The notes under the pieces are model-generated. The model was not told where the DNA came from. It searched no databases and saw nothing but the letters and a program-made list of their open reading frames with translations. Shown one piece after another: positions 1-9,265 of a stretch of DNA of 64,000 nucleotides. Source of the stretch: Rhizobium sp. N324 (GTDB lineage Bacteria; Pseudomonadota; Alphaproteobacteria; Rhizobiales; Rhizobiaceae); NCBI RefSeq assembly GCF_001664485.1, contig NZ_CP013632.1, positions 62,001 through 126,000 of the forward strand. The letters are read 5' to 3'. The first letter of the stretch is position 1, and each line of letters opens with the position of its first letter. The position numbers and the translations under genes were made by a program.

Positions 1-438
1 CTGGCCGCGTTCGATATTGCTGCGGCGGAAGATGTTCATGGCGCACCCAAGCGGTTCGCCCGGAAACGGTTTGCCGTCCAATTCTCGGGGCAGTGCCGCA
101 ACCATCGAGGCATCGGCGATGTCGTGCGTGGCGTAGGCATGGTAGGAAAGAGCCGCGACGCGGTCCCCGACCTGCAGGCCGGCAACGTCGCTGCCCATAT
201 GATCTATGACGCCCCAGCCTTCATGGCCCAGTCCGCCGGCCTCCGTCGGGAAGGTCATCCATTCGGGTCCTGCCCATGGGGTGAGGTTCGATGCGCAGAC
301 GCCGCAGCCTTCCAAGCTGATCCTGACTTGGCTGGGACCGGGTTTCGGCAGGGCGCGCGTCTCGACCGCGAGTTGCCCCGGGCCCGTTACGATCGCAGCG
401 CGCATGAGATCGGCCGTCGGCCTTGCCGCAATGTCCAT
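1..438 (-). CDS. Zinc-dependent medium-chain alcohol dehydrogenase, N-terminal part (runs off left edge)
   Basis: The first 146 residues of an MDR-superfamily oxidoreductase are present; the rest lies beyond the window. The N-terminal GroES-like fold shows the catalytic-zinc region GCGVCASN at about residues 48-55 and the GHEGWG motif at about 73-78, both typical of zinc alcohol dehydrogenases. The start was chosen because GGAGGAG sits just upstream of this ATG. The gene is divergent from the glycan operon at 617 and has its own stress-type promoter at 466-490. The substrate cannot be told from this fragment. Such enzymes oxidise alcohols or polyols with NAD(P), so a role in sugar-alcohol metabolism beside the glycan genes is possible but is inference. 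Confidence 0.8.
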   Translation of the reverse strand, partial: MDIAARPTADLMRAAIVTGPGQLAVETRALPKPGPSQVRISLEGCGVCASNLTPWAGPEWMTFPTEAGGLGHEGWGVIDHMGSDVAGLQVGDRVAALSYHAYATHDIADASMVAALPRELDGKPFPGEPLGCAMNIFRRSNIERGQ

Positions 439-465
439 CAGATCTCCTCCAGGTGGCATCATTCG

Positions 466-490
466 AACTGCGGCCCGTTCGAAGAGTTCC
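466..490 (-). promoter_or_regulatory. EcfG-type promoter for the alcohol dehydrogenase
   Basis: On the minus strand GGAAC is followed after exactly 16 bases by AGTT, matching the alphaproteobacterial general-stress consensus GGAAC-N16/17-CGTT except for the first base of the -10 element. The -10 element lies 28 bases upstream of the dehydrogenase start. It forms a divergent pair with the site at 546-570. Confidence 0.65.
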
Positions 491-545
491 GGGGGAAGTC
501 AAAGAAGTCATAGATGATGAAGTCAATAAAGATGTCATTGATGAA

Positions 546-570
546 GGAACTTTTCCATGAACGCTCGGTT
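546..570 (+). promoter_or_regulatory. EcfG-type promoter for the glycan operon
   Basis: GGAAC-N16-GGTT, ending 46 bases upstream of the first epimerase gene. Spacing and -35 match the EcfG/RpoE2 consensus exactly; the -10 is GGTT, a variant seen at five other sites in this window. It should drive the operon from 617 to 10945. Confidence 0.65.
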
Positions 571-616
571 CGGCCGCTATCTCTGAAGCAAATTGTTCAA
601 CCGGACGGACCCAATA

Positions 617-1720
617 ATGATGATTTTGATAACAGGGGGGTGCGGCTTTATCGGCCGCCATGTCGCTGAAGAACTTCTCAAAAACGGCTATAAGGTGCGT
701 GTTTTCGATGCGCTCATTGATCAGGTTCACGCCGATGCGGAGGTAAGCGTGCCCGACGGTGCGCAGGTCGTCCGAGGCAATGTCATGGACAAGGACGCGG
801 TCCGCTCGGCGCTTACCGACGTCGACGGCGTCATTCATCTTGCCGCCGAGGTGGGTGTTGGGCAATCGATGTACGAGATAGCCCGCTACGTCGGCAGCAA
901 TGACCTCGGGACGGCTGTGCTGTTGGAGGCAATGATCGGCCAGCCGGTTCAGAAAATCGTCGTCGCCTCCTCGATGAGCGTCTATGGCGAAGGGCTCTAT
1001 TTGACTGAAGATGGTCAGCGGAACGGCTCTGTCAGGCGCCGCGCCCATCGTCTGAAGCAAGGCAGGTGGGACCCAGTTGGACCGCACGAGGAGCAACTCA
1101 TGCCGATCGCCACCGACGAGGAAAAACCCGTTGACCTCGCCTCCATATACGCTCTGACAAAATACGCTCAGGAAAAGCAGGTCCTGATCTTCGGTGAAGC
1201 CTACGCCAAGGACGCCGTCGCGTTGCGGCTCTTCAATGTCTTCGGCGCCGGGCAGGCGCTCTCCAACCCCTATACTGGCGTGCTTGCAAATTTCGCCTCC
1301 AGACTTGCCAACGGGCAGCCGCCGATGATCTTCGAGGATGGCAGGCAACGGCGCGACTTCGTCCATGTGCGGGATGTGGCGACGGCTTTCCGCCTGGCGT
1401 TGGAAAAGCCGGCGGCAGCCGGTCACGTGATCAACATCGGCAGCGGCCAGGCCTATTCGATCGCCGATGTCGCGGCGCTTCTCGCCGACGCCATGGGCGT
1501 GCCCGATATCAGCCCCGACATCATGAACAAGGCTCGCTCCGGCGACATCCGAAATTGTTTTGCCGATATTTCGAAAGCCCGCGAACTGCTTGGTTTCGAA
1601 CCGAGATACCGACTTGAGAATGCGCTTGGTCCGTTCGCCGCCTGGGTCCGTCAAACCGGCGCGGTCGACCGCGGCGCCGAGATGAAGCGTCAACTGGAAG
1701 AGCGGGGGCTGGTTTCATGA
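617..1720 (+). CDS. NAD-dependent sugar epimerase/dehydratase (extended SDR)
   Basis: A 367-residue extended short-chain dehydrogenase. The Rossmann motif GGCGFIG is at the N-terminus, the catalytic serine in VASSMSVYGEG, and the YxxxK pair in YALTKYAQ, as in UDP-glucose 4-epimerases and related nucleotide-sugar enzymes. RRDFVHVRDVA is the usual substrate-binding strand. The ATG at 617 puts the Rossmann strand right at the N-terminus; a TTG eight codons upstream is less likely. It is the first gene of the operon, and its stop overlaps the next start (ATGA). The exact sugar nucleotide is unknown. It probably acts in the cytoplasm, making a precursor for the downstream glycosyltransferases. Confidence 0.85.
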   Translation: MMILITGGCGFIGRHVAEELLKNGYKVRVFDALIDQVHADAEVSVPDGAQVVRGNVMDKDAVRSALTDVDGVIHLAAEVGVGQSMYEIARYVGSNDLGTAVLLEAMIGQPVQKIVVASSMSVYGEGLYLTEDGQRNGSVRRRAHRLKQGRWDPVGPHEEQLMPIATDEEKPVDLASIYALTKYAQEKQVLIFGEAYAKDAVALRLFNVFGAGQALSNPYTGVLANFASRLANGQPPMIFEDGRQRRDFVHVRDVATAFRLALEKPAAAGHVINIGSGQAYSIADVAALLADAMGVPDISPDIMNKARSGDIRNCFADISKARELLGFEPRYRLENALGPFAAWVRQTGAVDRGAEMKRQLEERGLVS

Positions 1721-3759
1721 AGAAAATCGGCTCTGGACGGCCTACCAAGCAGGAGACGAGGCAGTTCGGCTTCGTCGAGTGGTTCCGACCGGGGGAGCGC
1801 GAGCGGACAGAAGCCGTGCTGCCGGATATTCTGGCAAGCGGCGCCAGTCATCTGCGAACACACCTCTCCTGGGCCGAATACTTGGCACCCGGCGGCCAGC
1901 AATGGTTCGATTGGCTGATCCCGCGCGTTGGAGCGCAAATCGATCTTCTACCTTGCATCCATTACACACCGCCTTCGCTCTCGCGAACGGGCAGGTCGTC
2001 AGGCGCCCCGGTCGACCTCAAATCCTATGCCGATTTCGTCGACCATATCCTGACGCGCTACGGCCGCTATTTCCGTCACATCGAGCTCTGGAACGAGCCG
2101 AACAACCTGCTCGATTGGGATTGGCGTCAAGACAGCGATTTCCTGCTTTTTTGCGAGATGGTCGGAGGCGCAGCCTACTGGGCCAAGCAGAGAGGCTATA
2201 AGCCGGTCCTTGGCGGCCCGTGCCCCTTTGATCCCTATTGGCTCAATCTCATGGGCGTGCGCGGTGTGCTTGGGGTCGTCGATGCCGTCGGTTTCCACGG
2301 CTTTCCCGGAACCTGGGACAGTGAAGAAGCCACCTGGGGCGGCTGGGACATGCATCTGGGCGAGATGCGCGGGATAATCGACCGATACAATGGCGATGCC
2401 GAGATATGGATTACCGAAGCGGGCTACTCCACCTGGCGCAACGACGAGATCGAACAGGCGCGGCGCTTCATCAAGGCGCTCAACGTGCCGGCCGACCGGA
2501 TGTATTGGTATTCCTGGTGCGATGTGCCGCCGGACGTCCCTGTTCAGGAAGGCTTATGGTTCGACCCGCGGCACTATCATCTTGGAGCGGTTACCCATGA
2601 CAACAAGCCGAAGCTTTTGGCTCGTCTTCTGATGGAAGGCGGCGTCAGCAAGCTGGCGGAGGTTGCCGCCCTTGCAGCGCCGCACATCGCCTCCGACGCT
2701 ACACCTGTGGTCGTGACCGGCGGCAGCGGCTTCGTCGGCTCCAATCTCGCCGACAGCCTGCTTGGCGATGGTGAGGACGTCATCATTCTCGATAATCTCG
2801 GGCGCGCGGGCGTCGATCAAAACCTCTCCTGGCTGATCGACAGACACGGCGCGCGGGTGCATCCGGTCCTTGCCGACGTCCGGGACCTGATGGGGATCGA
2901 AGCCGCCTTCAAGGACGCGAAAGCTGTCTTCCACTATGCCGCCCAAACAGCTGTGACCACCAGCATTGGTGATCCGCTTGCGGATTTCGAAACAAATGCG
3001 CGCGGCACCCTCAACGTATTGGAAGCGGTGCGCAAGGCAGGTAGACAGGCGCCCGTCATCTTCGCGAGCACCAACAAGGTCTATGGCGCGCTCGACGATC
3101 TCGGGATGGTCGAGGGCGACGACCGATATGTTCCCGAAAACGAGACCATAAGGACAAGGGGGATTGCCGAGGATCGGCCGCTCGATTTCTGCACGCCCTA
3201 TGGCTGCTCGAAAGGTGTCGCCGATCAGTATGTCCTCGACTACGCCAAGTCCTACGGCATTCCGGCTGCAGTGCTCAGGATGAGCTGCATCTATGGGCCG
3301 CGCCAGTTCGGGACCGAGGATCAGGGCTGGGTCGCTCATTTCCTGATCCGGGCGCTCGCAGGTGAAGCCATTTCCGTCTACGGCAGCGGCAAGCAGGTGC
3401 GCGACGTTCTTCACGTGGAGGATGCCGTGGCTGCCTACCGGACGCTGCTGGCCAATATCGACCGTGTCTGCGGGAACGCTTTCAACCTCGGCGGCGGGCC
3501 GAAAAACGCCGTCAGCGTACTTTCGGTGCTGCGCGAAATCGAGGAGGTGACCGGGCGCCCGGTCGAGACCAGTTTCGGCCCCTGGCGGGCCGGCGACCAG
3601 TTCTACTTCGTTGCCGATACCGAAAAGCTCGAAAGGGAGACCGGATGGGCCGCCGGCGTCGGATGGCGCGATGGGCTGCGGCATCTGGCCGAATGGCTGA
3701 TTGCCAATCGTTTCGGCGGTCAGCAGATCCGCAGGGAAAAGCGCAAGGTAATGGCATGA
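1717..3759 (+). CDS. Fusion: glycosidase-like TIM barrel + CDP-paratose-2-epimerase-like SDR
   Basis: A 680-residue two-domain protein. Residues about 1-325 look like a clan-A glycoside hydrolase barrel: ELWNEPNN carries the putative acid/base glutamate and WITEAGYST the putative nucleophile. Residues about 330-675 are an extended SDR with GGSGFVGSN, the signature STNKVYGA and catalytic YGCSK, closest by eye to CDP-paratose/tyvelose 2-epimerases (RfbE). There is no stop or frame break between the halves and no signal peptide, so the hydrolase-like domain should be cytoplasmic. It overlaps both neighbours by ATGA. A cytoplasmic glycosidase joined to a nucleotide-sugar epimerase is an odd pairing; whether the barrel is active or a binding module is not known. 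Confidence 0.8.
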   Translation: MKKIGSGRPTKQETRQFGFVEWFRPGERERTEAVLPDILASGASHLRTHLSWAEYLAPGGQQWFDWLIPRVGAQIDLLPCIHYTPPSLSRTGRSSGAPVDLKSYADFVDHILTRYGRYFRHIELWNEPNNLLDWDWRQDSDFLLFCEMVGGAAYWAKQRGYKPVLGGPCPFDPYWLNLMGVRGVLGVVDAVGFHGFPGTWDSEEATWGGWDMHLGEMRGIIDRYNGDAEIWITEAGYSTWRNDEIEQARRFIKALNVPADRMYWYSWCDVPPDVPVQEGLWFDPRHYHLGAVTHDNKPKLLARLLMEGGVSKLAEVAALAAPHIASDATPVVVTGGSGFVGSNLADSLLGDGEDVIILDNLGRAGVDQNLSWLIDRHGARVHPVLADVRDLMGIEAAFKDAKAVFHYAAQTAVTTSIGDPLADFETNARGTLNVLEAVRKAGRQAPVIFASTNKVYGALDDLGMVEGDDRYVPENETIRTRGIAEDRPLDFCTPYGCSKGVADQYVLDYAKSYGIPAAVLRMSCIYGPRQFGTEDQGWVAHFLIRALAGEAISVYGSGKQVRDVLHVEDAVAAYRTLLANIDRVCGNAFNLGGGPKNAVSVLSVLREIEEVTGRPVETSFGPWRAGDQFYFVADTEKLERETGWAAGVGWRDGLRHLAEWLIANRFGGQQIRREKRKVMA

Positions 3760-4868
3760 CCACACAAAATCGACGCCCGGGGCACCGCCGCGTGCTGATG
3801 ACGGTCGACGCCGTCGGCGGGGTCTGGTCCTATGCCATGGACTTGGCCGCAGGATTGAAGCCCCGCCATGTCGAGGTTGTCTTCGCAGGACTTGGGCCCC
3901 GACCCACGGCGGAAAAGATTGCCGAGGCAAACAGGCTTGGTACGCTTGTCTGGCTGGAGGCGCCGCTCGACTGGATGGCCGGGTATGAAGCGGCGGTTGC
4001 CGAGGTGCCCCGTCTGATCGCTGATCTCGCTCGCCGAAAAAAGGTAGATTTTCTTCATCTCAATTTGCCGTCGCAGGCGGCGGGCATCGAAACGGACCTG
4101 CCGGTGATCGTGGTCTGTCATTCCTGTGTCGTGACCTGGTTTGCGGCCGTGCGTGCCGCCAAGGTGCCGCGCGACTGGCAATGGCAATATCGGCTGAACC
4201 AGGCCGGTTTTGCACGTGCAGACGCGGTGATCGCACCAAGCGGCAGCCATTCTGCGGCGATGGCGGCGGCCTATGGACCGATCGCCAACCTCAGCGTCGT
4301 CTACAATTCGGCTGCGCTCAAGCCTTCCAGCGAGACCAAACAGAATTTTGTCCTGGCAGCCGGCCGCTGGTGGGACGAGGGAAAGAACGGCGCCGTGCTC
4401 GATGCGGCGGCGGGCCTGACGCGCTGGCCGCTGAAGGTGGCCGGCGCAAATCGTGGCCCTGACGGGCAATACCTGCCGTTTCGCAATGCCGACCATCTGG
4501 GCGAGCTCTCGCGCGAACGGATGATGGTTCTGGCGCGGCAGGCGGCCATTGTGGTTTCGCCGTCGGTTTACGAGCCTTTCGGGCTGGCGGCTTTGGAAGC
4601 GGCAAGGGCGGGCGCGGCCTTGGTGCTCTCCGATATTCCGACCTATCGCGAGATCTGGAACGACGCCGCGCTGTTTGTCGATCCGCATCAGCCCAAAGCG
4701 TTCGCCCATGCCTTCAACCGCCTCGCCGATGACCCGCAGCAACGGGTTGCGCTTGGCCTGAAGGCGCAGGAGCGATCGGCGAGGTTCAGCCTCGAGGGAC
4801 AGGCGCAAGCGATGTACGCGATTTATTCCGGCAGGCTTGGCCACGCCTTTTCGACAGCAGCGGAGTGA
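3756..4868 (+). CDS. Glycosyltransferase family 4 (GT-B fold)
   Basis: A 370-residue retaining GT-B glycosyltransferase. The C-terminal donor-binding signature is clear: VSPSVYEPFGLAALEAARAG contains the EPFGLAALE stretch typical of GT4, followed by SDIPTYREIW. The N-terminal half has a VDAVGGVWSYAMDLAAGL stretch, an early glycine-rich acceptor loop. The start at 3756 overlaps the preceding stop (ATGA); an upstream in-frame start would overlap 111 bases of the fusion gene and is rejected. It is soluble with no membrane segment and likely adds a sugar at the inner membrane face. Donor and acceptor are unknown. Confidence 0.85.
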   Translation: MTTQNRRPGHRRVLMTVDAVGGVWSYAMDLAAGLKPRHVEVVFAGLGPRPTAEKIAEANRLGTLVWLEAPLDWMAGYEAAVAEVPRLIADLARRKKVDFLHLNLPSQAAGIETDLPVIVVCHSCVVTWFAAVRAAKVPRDWQWQYRLNQAGFARADAVIAPSGSHSAAMAAAYGPIANLSVVYNSAALKPSSETKQNFVLAAGRWWDEGKNGAVLDAAAGLTRWPLKVAGANRGPDGQYLPFRNADHLGELSRERMMVLARQAAIVVSPSVYEPFGLAALEAARAGAALVLSDIPTYREIWNDAALFVDPHQPKAFAHAFNRLADDPQQRVALGLKAQERSARFSLEGQAQAMYAIYSGRLGHAFSTAAE

Positions 4869-4870
4869 TC

Positions 4871-6001
4871 ATGAAGTTCGTTTTCTATACTCATTCGCTG
4901 ATTTCCGACTGGAACCACGGCAACGCGCATTTTCTTCGGGGAGTGATGCGCGATCTGCAACGGCGCGGCCATGAAACGCTGGCATTGGAACCGGAGGATT
5001 CCTGGAGCCGTGCCAACCTTGTCAGCGATCAGGGGTCTGCGGTCATCGCAAAATTTCACGAGACTTTTCCGCAGCACCGCGCGCAGATCTATGGCAAGGA
5101 TTTCGATCATGAAGCCGCGCTTGGCGATGCTTATGTCGTCATCGTCCACGAGTGGACGCAACCCGATCTGGTCGAGCGTCTCGGTCGCATCCGGCGCCAT
5201 GGCGGCACTTTCACGCTGCTCTTTCACGACACGCATCATCGGGCAGTCTCGGCCGAAGGCGATATCGCCGGACTGACGCTGAGCGATTACGACGGTGTGC
5301 TGGCTTTCGGCGAGACGTTGCGGGAGCGCTATCTGCGCGCTGGCTGGGGCAGGTCCGTGTTCACCTGGCATGAAGCCGCCGACGATGCTCTGTTTCGACC
5401 TATGCCGGAGGTTCTAAGAACCGGAGACCTCATCTGGATCGGCAACTGGGGCGATGGTGAGCGGTCGGCCGAAATCGCCGAGTTTCTGGTCCACCCTGCC
5501 AAGTCGCTCGCCCTGAACGCGACGGTACGGGGCGTGCGCTATCCCGATCATGCGCTCGACGCCCTTCAGAGTGCCGGTATCGCCTACGGCGGATGGATTG
5601 CCAATGCCGACGTTCCCGTCGCCTTCGCCCGCCACAAGGTCACGGTGCACATTCCGCGCCGGCCTTACATCGAGCATCTGCCGGGCATTCCGACGATCCG
5701 CGTTTTCGAAGCGCTCTCATGCGGAATTCCTTTGATATCGGCGCCTTGGGACGACGCCGAGAACCTTTTCAAACCGGGCACGGATTTTCTTCTCGTTCGC
5801 GACGGCGAGGACATGAGGAAAAATCTGCGTGACGTGCTCGCCGACCCCGGCTGGGCCGCAAGTCTTGCTGCATCAGGCCTGGTGGCCATCAAGGCGCGCC
5901 ACACCTGCCGGCATCGCGTCGACGAGCTTTTTGAAGTCCTGGCGTGCTGCGGCACGAACCGGGTCACCACCAATCTCCAATCGCCGGAGGCTGCGGAATG
6001 A
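4871..6001 (+). CDS. CgeB-like glycosyltransferase, copy 1
   Basis: A 376-residue protein of the CgeB/Glyco_trans_1_2 type. It opens with MKFVFYTHSLISDWNHGNAH, matching the openings of the next two genes, and its C-terminal part has IPTIRVFEALSCGIPLISAPW, the donor-site region that contains the family's conserved glutamate. The ATG at 4871 has GGAG six bases upstream; a GTG at 4865 is the alternative. The gene overlaps the next by ATGA. It is the first of three tandem paralogues, likely arisen by duplication, that may add successive residues to one acceptor. The family is named after a Bacillus spore-coat protein; enzymatic activity here is inference. Confidence 0.8.
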   Translation: MKFVFYTHSLISDWNHGNAHFLRGVMRDLQRRGHETLALEPEDSWSRANLVSDQGSAVIAKFHETFPQHRAQIYGKDFDHEAALGDAYVVIVHEWTQPDLVERLGRIRRHGGTFTLLFHDTHHRAVSAEGDIAGLTLSDYDGVLAFGETLRERYLRAGWGRSVFTWHEAADDALFRPMPEVLRTGDLIWIGNWGDGERSAEIAEFLVHPAKSLALNATVRGVRYPDHALDALQSAGIAYGGWIANADVPVAFARHKVTVHIPRRPYIEHLPGIPTIRVFEALSCGIPLISAPWDDAENLFKPGTDFLLVRDGEDMRKNLRDVLADPGWAASLAASGLVAIKARHTCRHRVDELFEVLACCGTNRVTTNLQSPEAAE

Positions 6002-7089
6002 AAATCGCTTTTTACGGTTCGAGCCTGGTCTCCGCCTATTGGAATGGTGCAGCCACCTATTATCGGGGCCTGCTGCGGGCGATGGCGGCCAAAGGATATG
6101 ACATCACCTTCTACGAACCCGATGTCTATGATCGGCAAAAGAACCGCGACATGGATCCGCCGGACTGGTGCAAGGTCGTGGTCTACGAAGGCACGATCGG
6201 CGCCCTGAAGGCCGTCAGCGGTGCTGCGGCTGAGGCCGATATCGTCGTCAAGGCTAGCGGCGTCGGTTTCGAAGATGATCTGCTTCTCGAGGAGGTGCTT
6301 GCCCATGCGCAGCCGCATGCCCTGAAAATCTTCTGGGACGTCGATGCGCCTGCTACGCTTGCCGAACTCAGAGCCAATCCCGATCATCGGCTGCGCCGGG
6401 CGCTCGATCGGATCGATCTGGTGCTTACCTATGGCGGCGGCGATCCGGTGGTGAACATATACCGCTCCGTCGGAGCGGCGGACTGCGTGCCGATCTATAA
6501 TGCGCTCGATCCGCAAACGCATCATCCGGTGCCGGAGGACCATCGTTTCTCGGCCGATCTGGCTTTCCTCGGCAATCGCCTGCCGGACCGCGAGGCGCGG
6601 GTTGAGTACTTCTTCCTGGAGCCCGCCTCACGTCTGCCGGAGCGGGCGTTCCTGCTCGGCGGTTCCGGCTGGCAGGACAAGCCGATGTCGCCCAACATCC
6701 ACTATCTTGGCCATGTGTCGACGCGCGATCACAACGCCTTCAACGTGACCCCGATGGCGGTTCTCAATATATCGCGCGCGAGCATGGCGGAGAACGGCTT
6801 CTCGCCGGCGACCCGCGTCTTCGAAGCAGCCGGCGCCGGCGCCTGCCTCATTACCGACGCCTGGGAGGGCATCGAACTCTTCCTGAACCCCGACGAGGAA
6901 ATCCTGGTCGCGCGCGACGGGCAGGACGTGGCGGATTTGGTTGCCGGTTTGTCGCGCCGATCAGCTCGAAAGATCGGCGAGCGTGCGCGTCAGCGCGTGT
7001 TGGCCGAGCACACCTACGCCAATCGCGCCGAAACCCTGGACAAGATTTTGCGCGCTCGTCTTGGCGCGCGGATGGAGGCAGCCGAATGA
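5998..7089 (+). CDS. CgeB-like glycosyltransferase, copy 2
   Basis: A 363-residue paralogue of its two neighbours. It begins MKIAFYGSSLVSAYWNGAAT and ends with the donor-binding segment FSPATRVFEAAGAGACLITD, then WEGIELFLNPDEEILVA, a pattern typical of CgeB-like transferases. The start at 5998 overlaps the previous stop by four bases; an in-frame upstream start would run into copy 1. No membrane segment or signal peptide is visible. Donor and acceptor are unknown. Confidence 0.8.
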   Translation: MKIAFYGSSLVSAYWNGAATYYRGLLRAMAAKGYDITFYEPDVYDRQKNRDMDPPDWCKVVVYEGTIGALKAVSGAAAEADIVVKASGVGFEDDLLLEEVLAHAQPHALKIFWDVDAPATLAELRANPDHRLRRALDRIDLVLTYGGGDPVVNIYRSVGAADCVPIYNALDPQTHHPVPEDHRFSADLAFLGNRLPDREARVEYFFLEPASRLPERAFLLGGSGWQDKPMSPNIHYLGHVSTRDHNAFNVTPMAVLNISRASMAENGFSPATRVFEAAGAGACLITDAWEGIELFLNPDEEILVARDGQDVADLVAGLSRRSARKIGERARQRVLAEHTYANRAETLDKILRARLGARMEAAE

Positions 7090-8186
7090 TGCGACCGCTC
7101 GACATCGTCTTCCTCGGCCTTTCACTGTCCTCTTCCTGGGGAAACGGCCACGCCACGACCTATCGTGCCCTCGTCAAGGGGCTGCGACAGGACGGTCACC
7201 GGGTTCTGTTCCTGGAACGGGACGTTCCCTGGTACGCCAGCCAGCGGGATCTTGCCTCACCGGATTTCTGCGAACTCGCTTATTACGCCGACATCGACGC
7301 CATGCTCGAACTCTATCGACACAGGCTGCGCCATGCCGATGCGGTGATCGTCGGGTCCTACGTGCCCGAGGGTGTGGCGCTGATCGACCGGCTCGGCAGC
7401 CTGGCGCCAAAAAGCCTGTGCTTTTACGACATCGACACGCCTGTCACGCTTGCAAAGATCGACCGCGGCGACGAGGAATATCTAGCGCTGCGGCAGATCC
7501 CACTCTTTGACGTCTACTTCTCCTTTTCCGGAGGAGAGGTGCTGACCCGACTTGAGATGCGGTACGGTGCGCGGAAGGCTGTCGCACTTTACTGCTCGGT
7601 CGACGAAGGCCGCTATGCCAATACTGGCGAGCCATATTGCTGGGATCTCGGCTATCTCGGAACCTACAGCCCCGATCGGCAGCCGACTTTGGAACGCCTT
7701 CTTCTGGAGCCGGCGCGTCGATTGCCATCGATGCGCTTCGTCGTCGCGGGACCGCAATATCCCGCCGAGATCAACTGGCCGAGCAATGTGGAGAGGATCG
7801 AGCACCTGGCGCCCGCCGATCATTCCAGTTTTTACAGTCGCCAACGGTTCACCTTGAATGTGACCCGCAGCGACATGATCGCCTCGGGCTGGTCGCCGAG
7901 CGTGCGCCTGTTTGAAGCGGCCGCCTGCAAAACGCCGCTTATCAGCGACTTCTGGCGCGGTCTTGACGAATTGCTGCCCAATGGCGAGGCTTTGATCATT
8001 GCAAAGGGGCCAGCCGATGTCGTGGCGGTGCTGAGGGATCTCGCGGACGCCGACCGTAAAGCCATTGCTGCTGCCGCCAGACGGCGGGTCTTAGGTGGCC
8101 ATACTGGCGCCGCCCGCGGCGCCGAACTCGTCCGAGCCCTGTCGGAGCTGCCGGTAAACCGAGCTTGCGAGCGTATCTCAGCGTGA
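7086..8186 (+). CDS. CgeB-like glycosyltransferase, copy 3
   Basis: A 366-residue protein, third in the tandem set. It starts MMRPLDIVFLGLSLSSSWGN, followed by GHATTYRALVKGL, closely echoing copy 2, and has the C-terminal segment WSPSVRLFEAAACKTPLISD with WRGLDELLPNGEALIIA. It overlaps copy 2 by ATGA and lies 12 bases before the next epimerase gene, so it is surely co-transcribed. The three copies have diverged well beyond recent duplication, suggesting distinct linkages. Confidence 0.8.
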   Translation: MMRPLDIVFLGLSLSSSWGNGHATTYRALVKGLRQDGHRVLFLERDVPWYASQRDLASPDFCELAYYADIDAMLELYRHRLRHADAVIVGSYVPEGVALIDRLGSLAPKSLCFYDIDTPVTLAKIDRGDEEYLALRQIPLFDVYFSFSGGEVLTRLEMRYGARKAVALYCSVDEGRYANTGEPYCWDLGYLGTYSPDRQPTLERLLLEPARRLPSMRFVVAGPQYPAEINWPSNVERIEHLAPADHSSFYSRQRFTLNVTRSDMIASGWSPSVRLFEAAACKTPLISDFWRGLDELLPNGEALIIAKGPADVVAVLRDLADADRKAIAAAARRRVLGGHTGAARGAELVRALSELPVNRACERISA

Positions 8187-8198
8187 AGGAGAGTATCG

Positions 8199-9245
8199 AT
8201 GCTGCATGTCAATCGTCGCGGAAATCGCAAGACTGTTCTGGTGGCAGGAGGAGCCGGCTTCGTCGGTTCGCACCTCTGTGATGCGCTCCTTGGCCGCGGC
8301 GTTTTCGTCATTTGCGTCGACAGTTATATTACCGGCTCGCCGGATAATGTTCGTCCGCTGACAAACCATCCGCGCTTTCGGCTTATCGAGAAGGATATTT
8401 GCCAGTTCCTGGAAATCGACGAGCCGCTGGACCAGATCTACAATCTCGCCTGCGCAGCATCGCCGCCACAATATCAGGCCGATCCTGTCCACACGATGAT
8501 GACCTGTGTCGCAGGGACAGGAAATCTGCTTGCGCTTGCCGAGCGTCACGCAGCTTCCTTTCTCCAGGCGTCCACGAGCGAGGTCTATGGCGATCCGGTC
8601 GAGCATCCCCAACGTGAGGATTACCGTGGCAATGTCAGTTGCACCGGACCACGCGCCTGCTATGACGAAGGAAAGCGTGCTGCCGAAGCGCTCTGCTTCG
8701 ACATGTTGCGGGCCGGCCGCGTCGATGCGCGGGTTCCCCGCATTTTCAATACCTATGGCCCTCGAATGCAGGCCAATGACGGCCGTATCGTCTCCAACCT
8801 GATCGTGCAGGCGCTGTCAGGCAAACCCCTCACCATCTACGGAAGCGGCTTGCAGACGCGATCCTTCTGCTATGTCACCGACCTGGTCGGCGGCCTGATG
8901 GCGTTGATGGACAAAAGACCCAACCCCGGCGTGCCGGTCAATCTCGGCAATCCCGGCGAGTTCACTATCAACGAGCTCGCCCAGATGATCCGCGCTATGG
9001 TGCCGACCCGCACGGAGATCGTTTACGAGCCGTTGCCCACAGACGATCCCCAGCGCCGCCGTCCGGACATCGGGCGGGCGGTGGAGCTTCTCGATTGGCG
9101 GCCGACCGTGCCGCTTGCAGAAGGGCTGAGCTATACGGTCGAATGGTTTACCAACAGTCTCGCAACGCGCCCGCGGCGGCAGGCAACAACGTCTGGCCGT
9201 CTTCGGAGGCCGGATTCGTCGCAAGCCGCCCCCGCGCAAGGCTGA
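8199..9245 (+). CDS. UDP-glucuronate decarboxylase-like NAD-dependent epimerase
   Basis: A 348-residue extended SDR. GGAGFVGSHLCDALL is the NAD-binding loop, ASTSEVYGDP holds the catalytic serine/threonine, and YDEGKRAAE is the YxxxK motif in the form typical of UDP-xylose synthases and related decarboxylases. RVPRIFNTYGPRMQANDGRI and YGSGLQTRSFCYVTDLVGG are further hallmarks of that subfamily. AAGGAGAG lies just before the ATG. The last 30 or so residues are basic and low in complexity. If it is a UXS, the operon product would contain xylose or a derivative; this is inference. Confidence 0.8.
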   Translation: MLHVNRRGNRKTVLVAGGAGFVGSHLCDALLGRGVFVICVDSYITGSPDNVRPLTNHPRFRLIEKDICQFLEIDEPLDQIYNLACAASPPQYQADPVHTMMTCVAGTGNLLALAERHAASFLQASTSEVYGDPVEHPQREDYRGNVSCTGPRACYDEGKRAAEALCFDMLRAGRVDARVPRIFNTYGPRMQANDGRIVSNLIVQALSGKPLTIYGSGLQTRSFCYVTDLVGGLMALMDKRPNPGVPVNLGNPGEFTINELAQMIRAMVPTRTEIVYEPLPTDDPQRRRPDIGRAVELLDWRPTVPLAEGLSYTVEWFTNSLATRPRRQATTSGRLRRPDSSQAAPAQG

Positions 9246-9265
9246 TTGGAGAACGGAGGCAAACG

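Noticed and set aside
221..1693. 490-codon open frame on the minus strand
   Set aside because: It is antisense to the first epimerase; its product has no domain and the plus strand has clear SDR motifs. High GC content keeps antisense frames open.
2554..3930. 458-codon minus-strand open frame
   Set aside because: Antisense to the glycosidase-epimerase fusion, without a ribosome site or recognisable domain.
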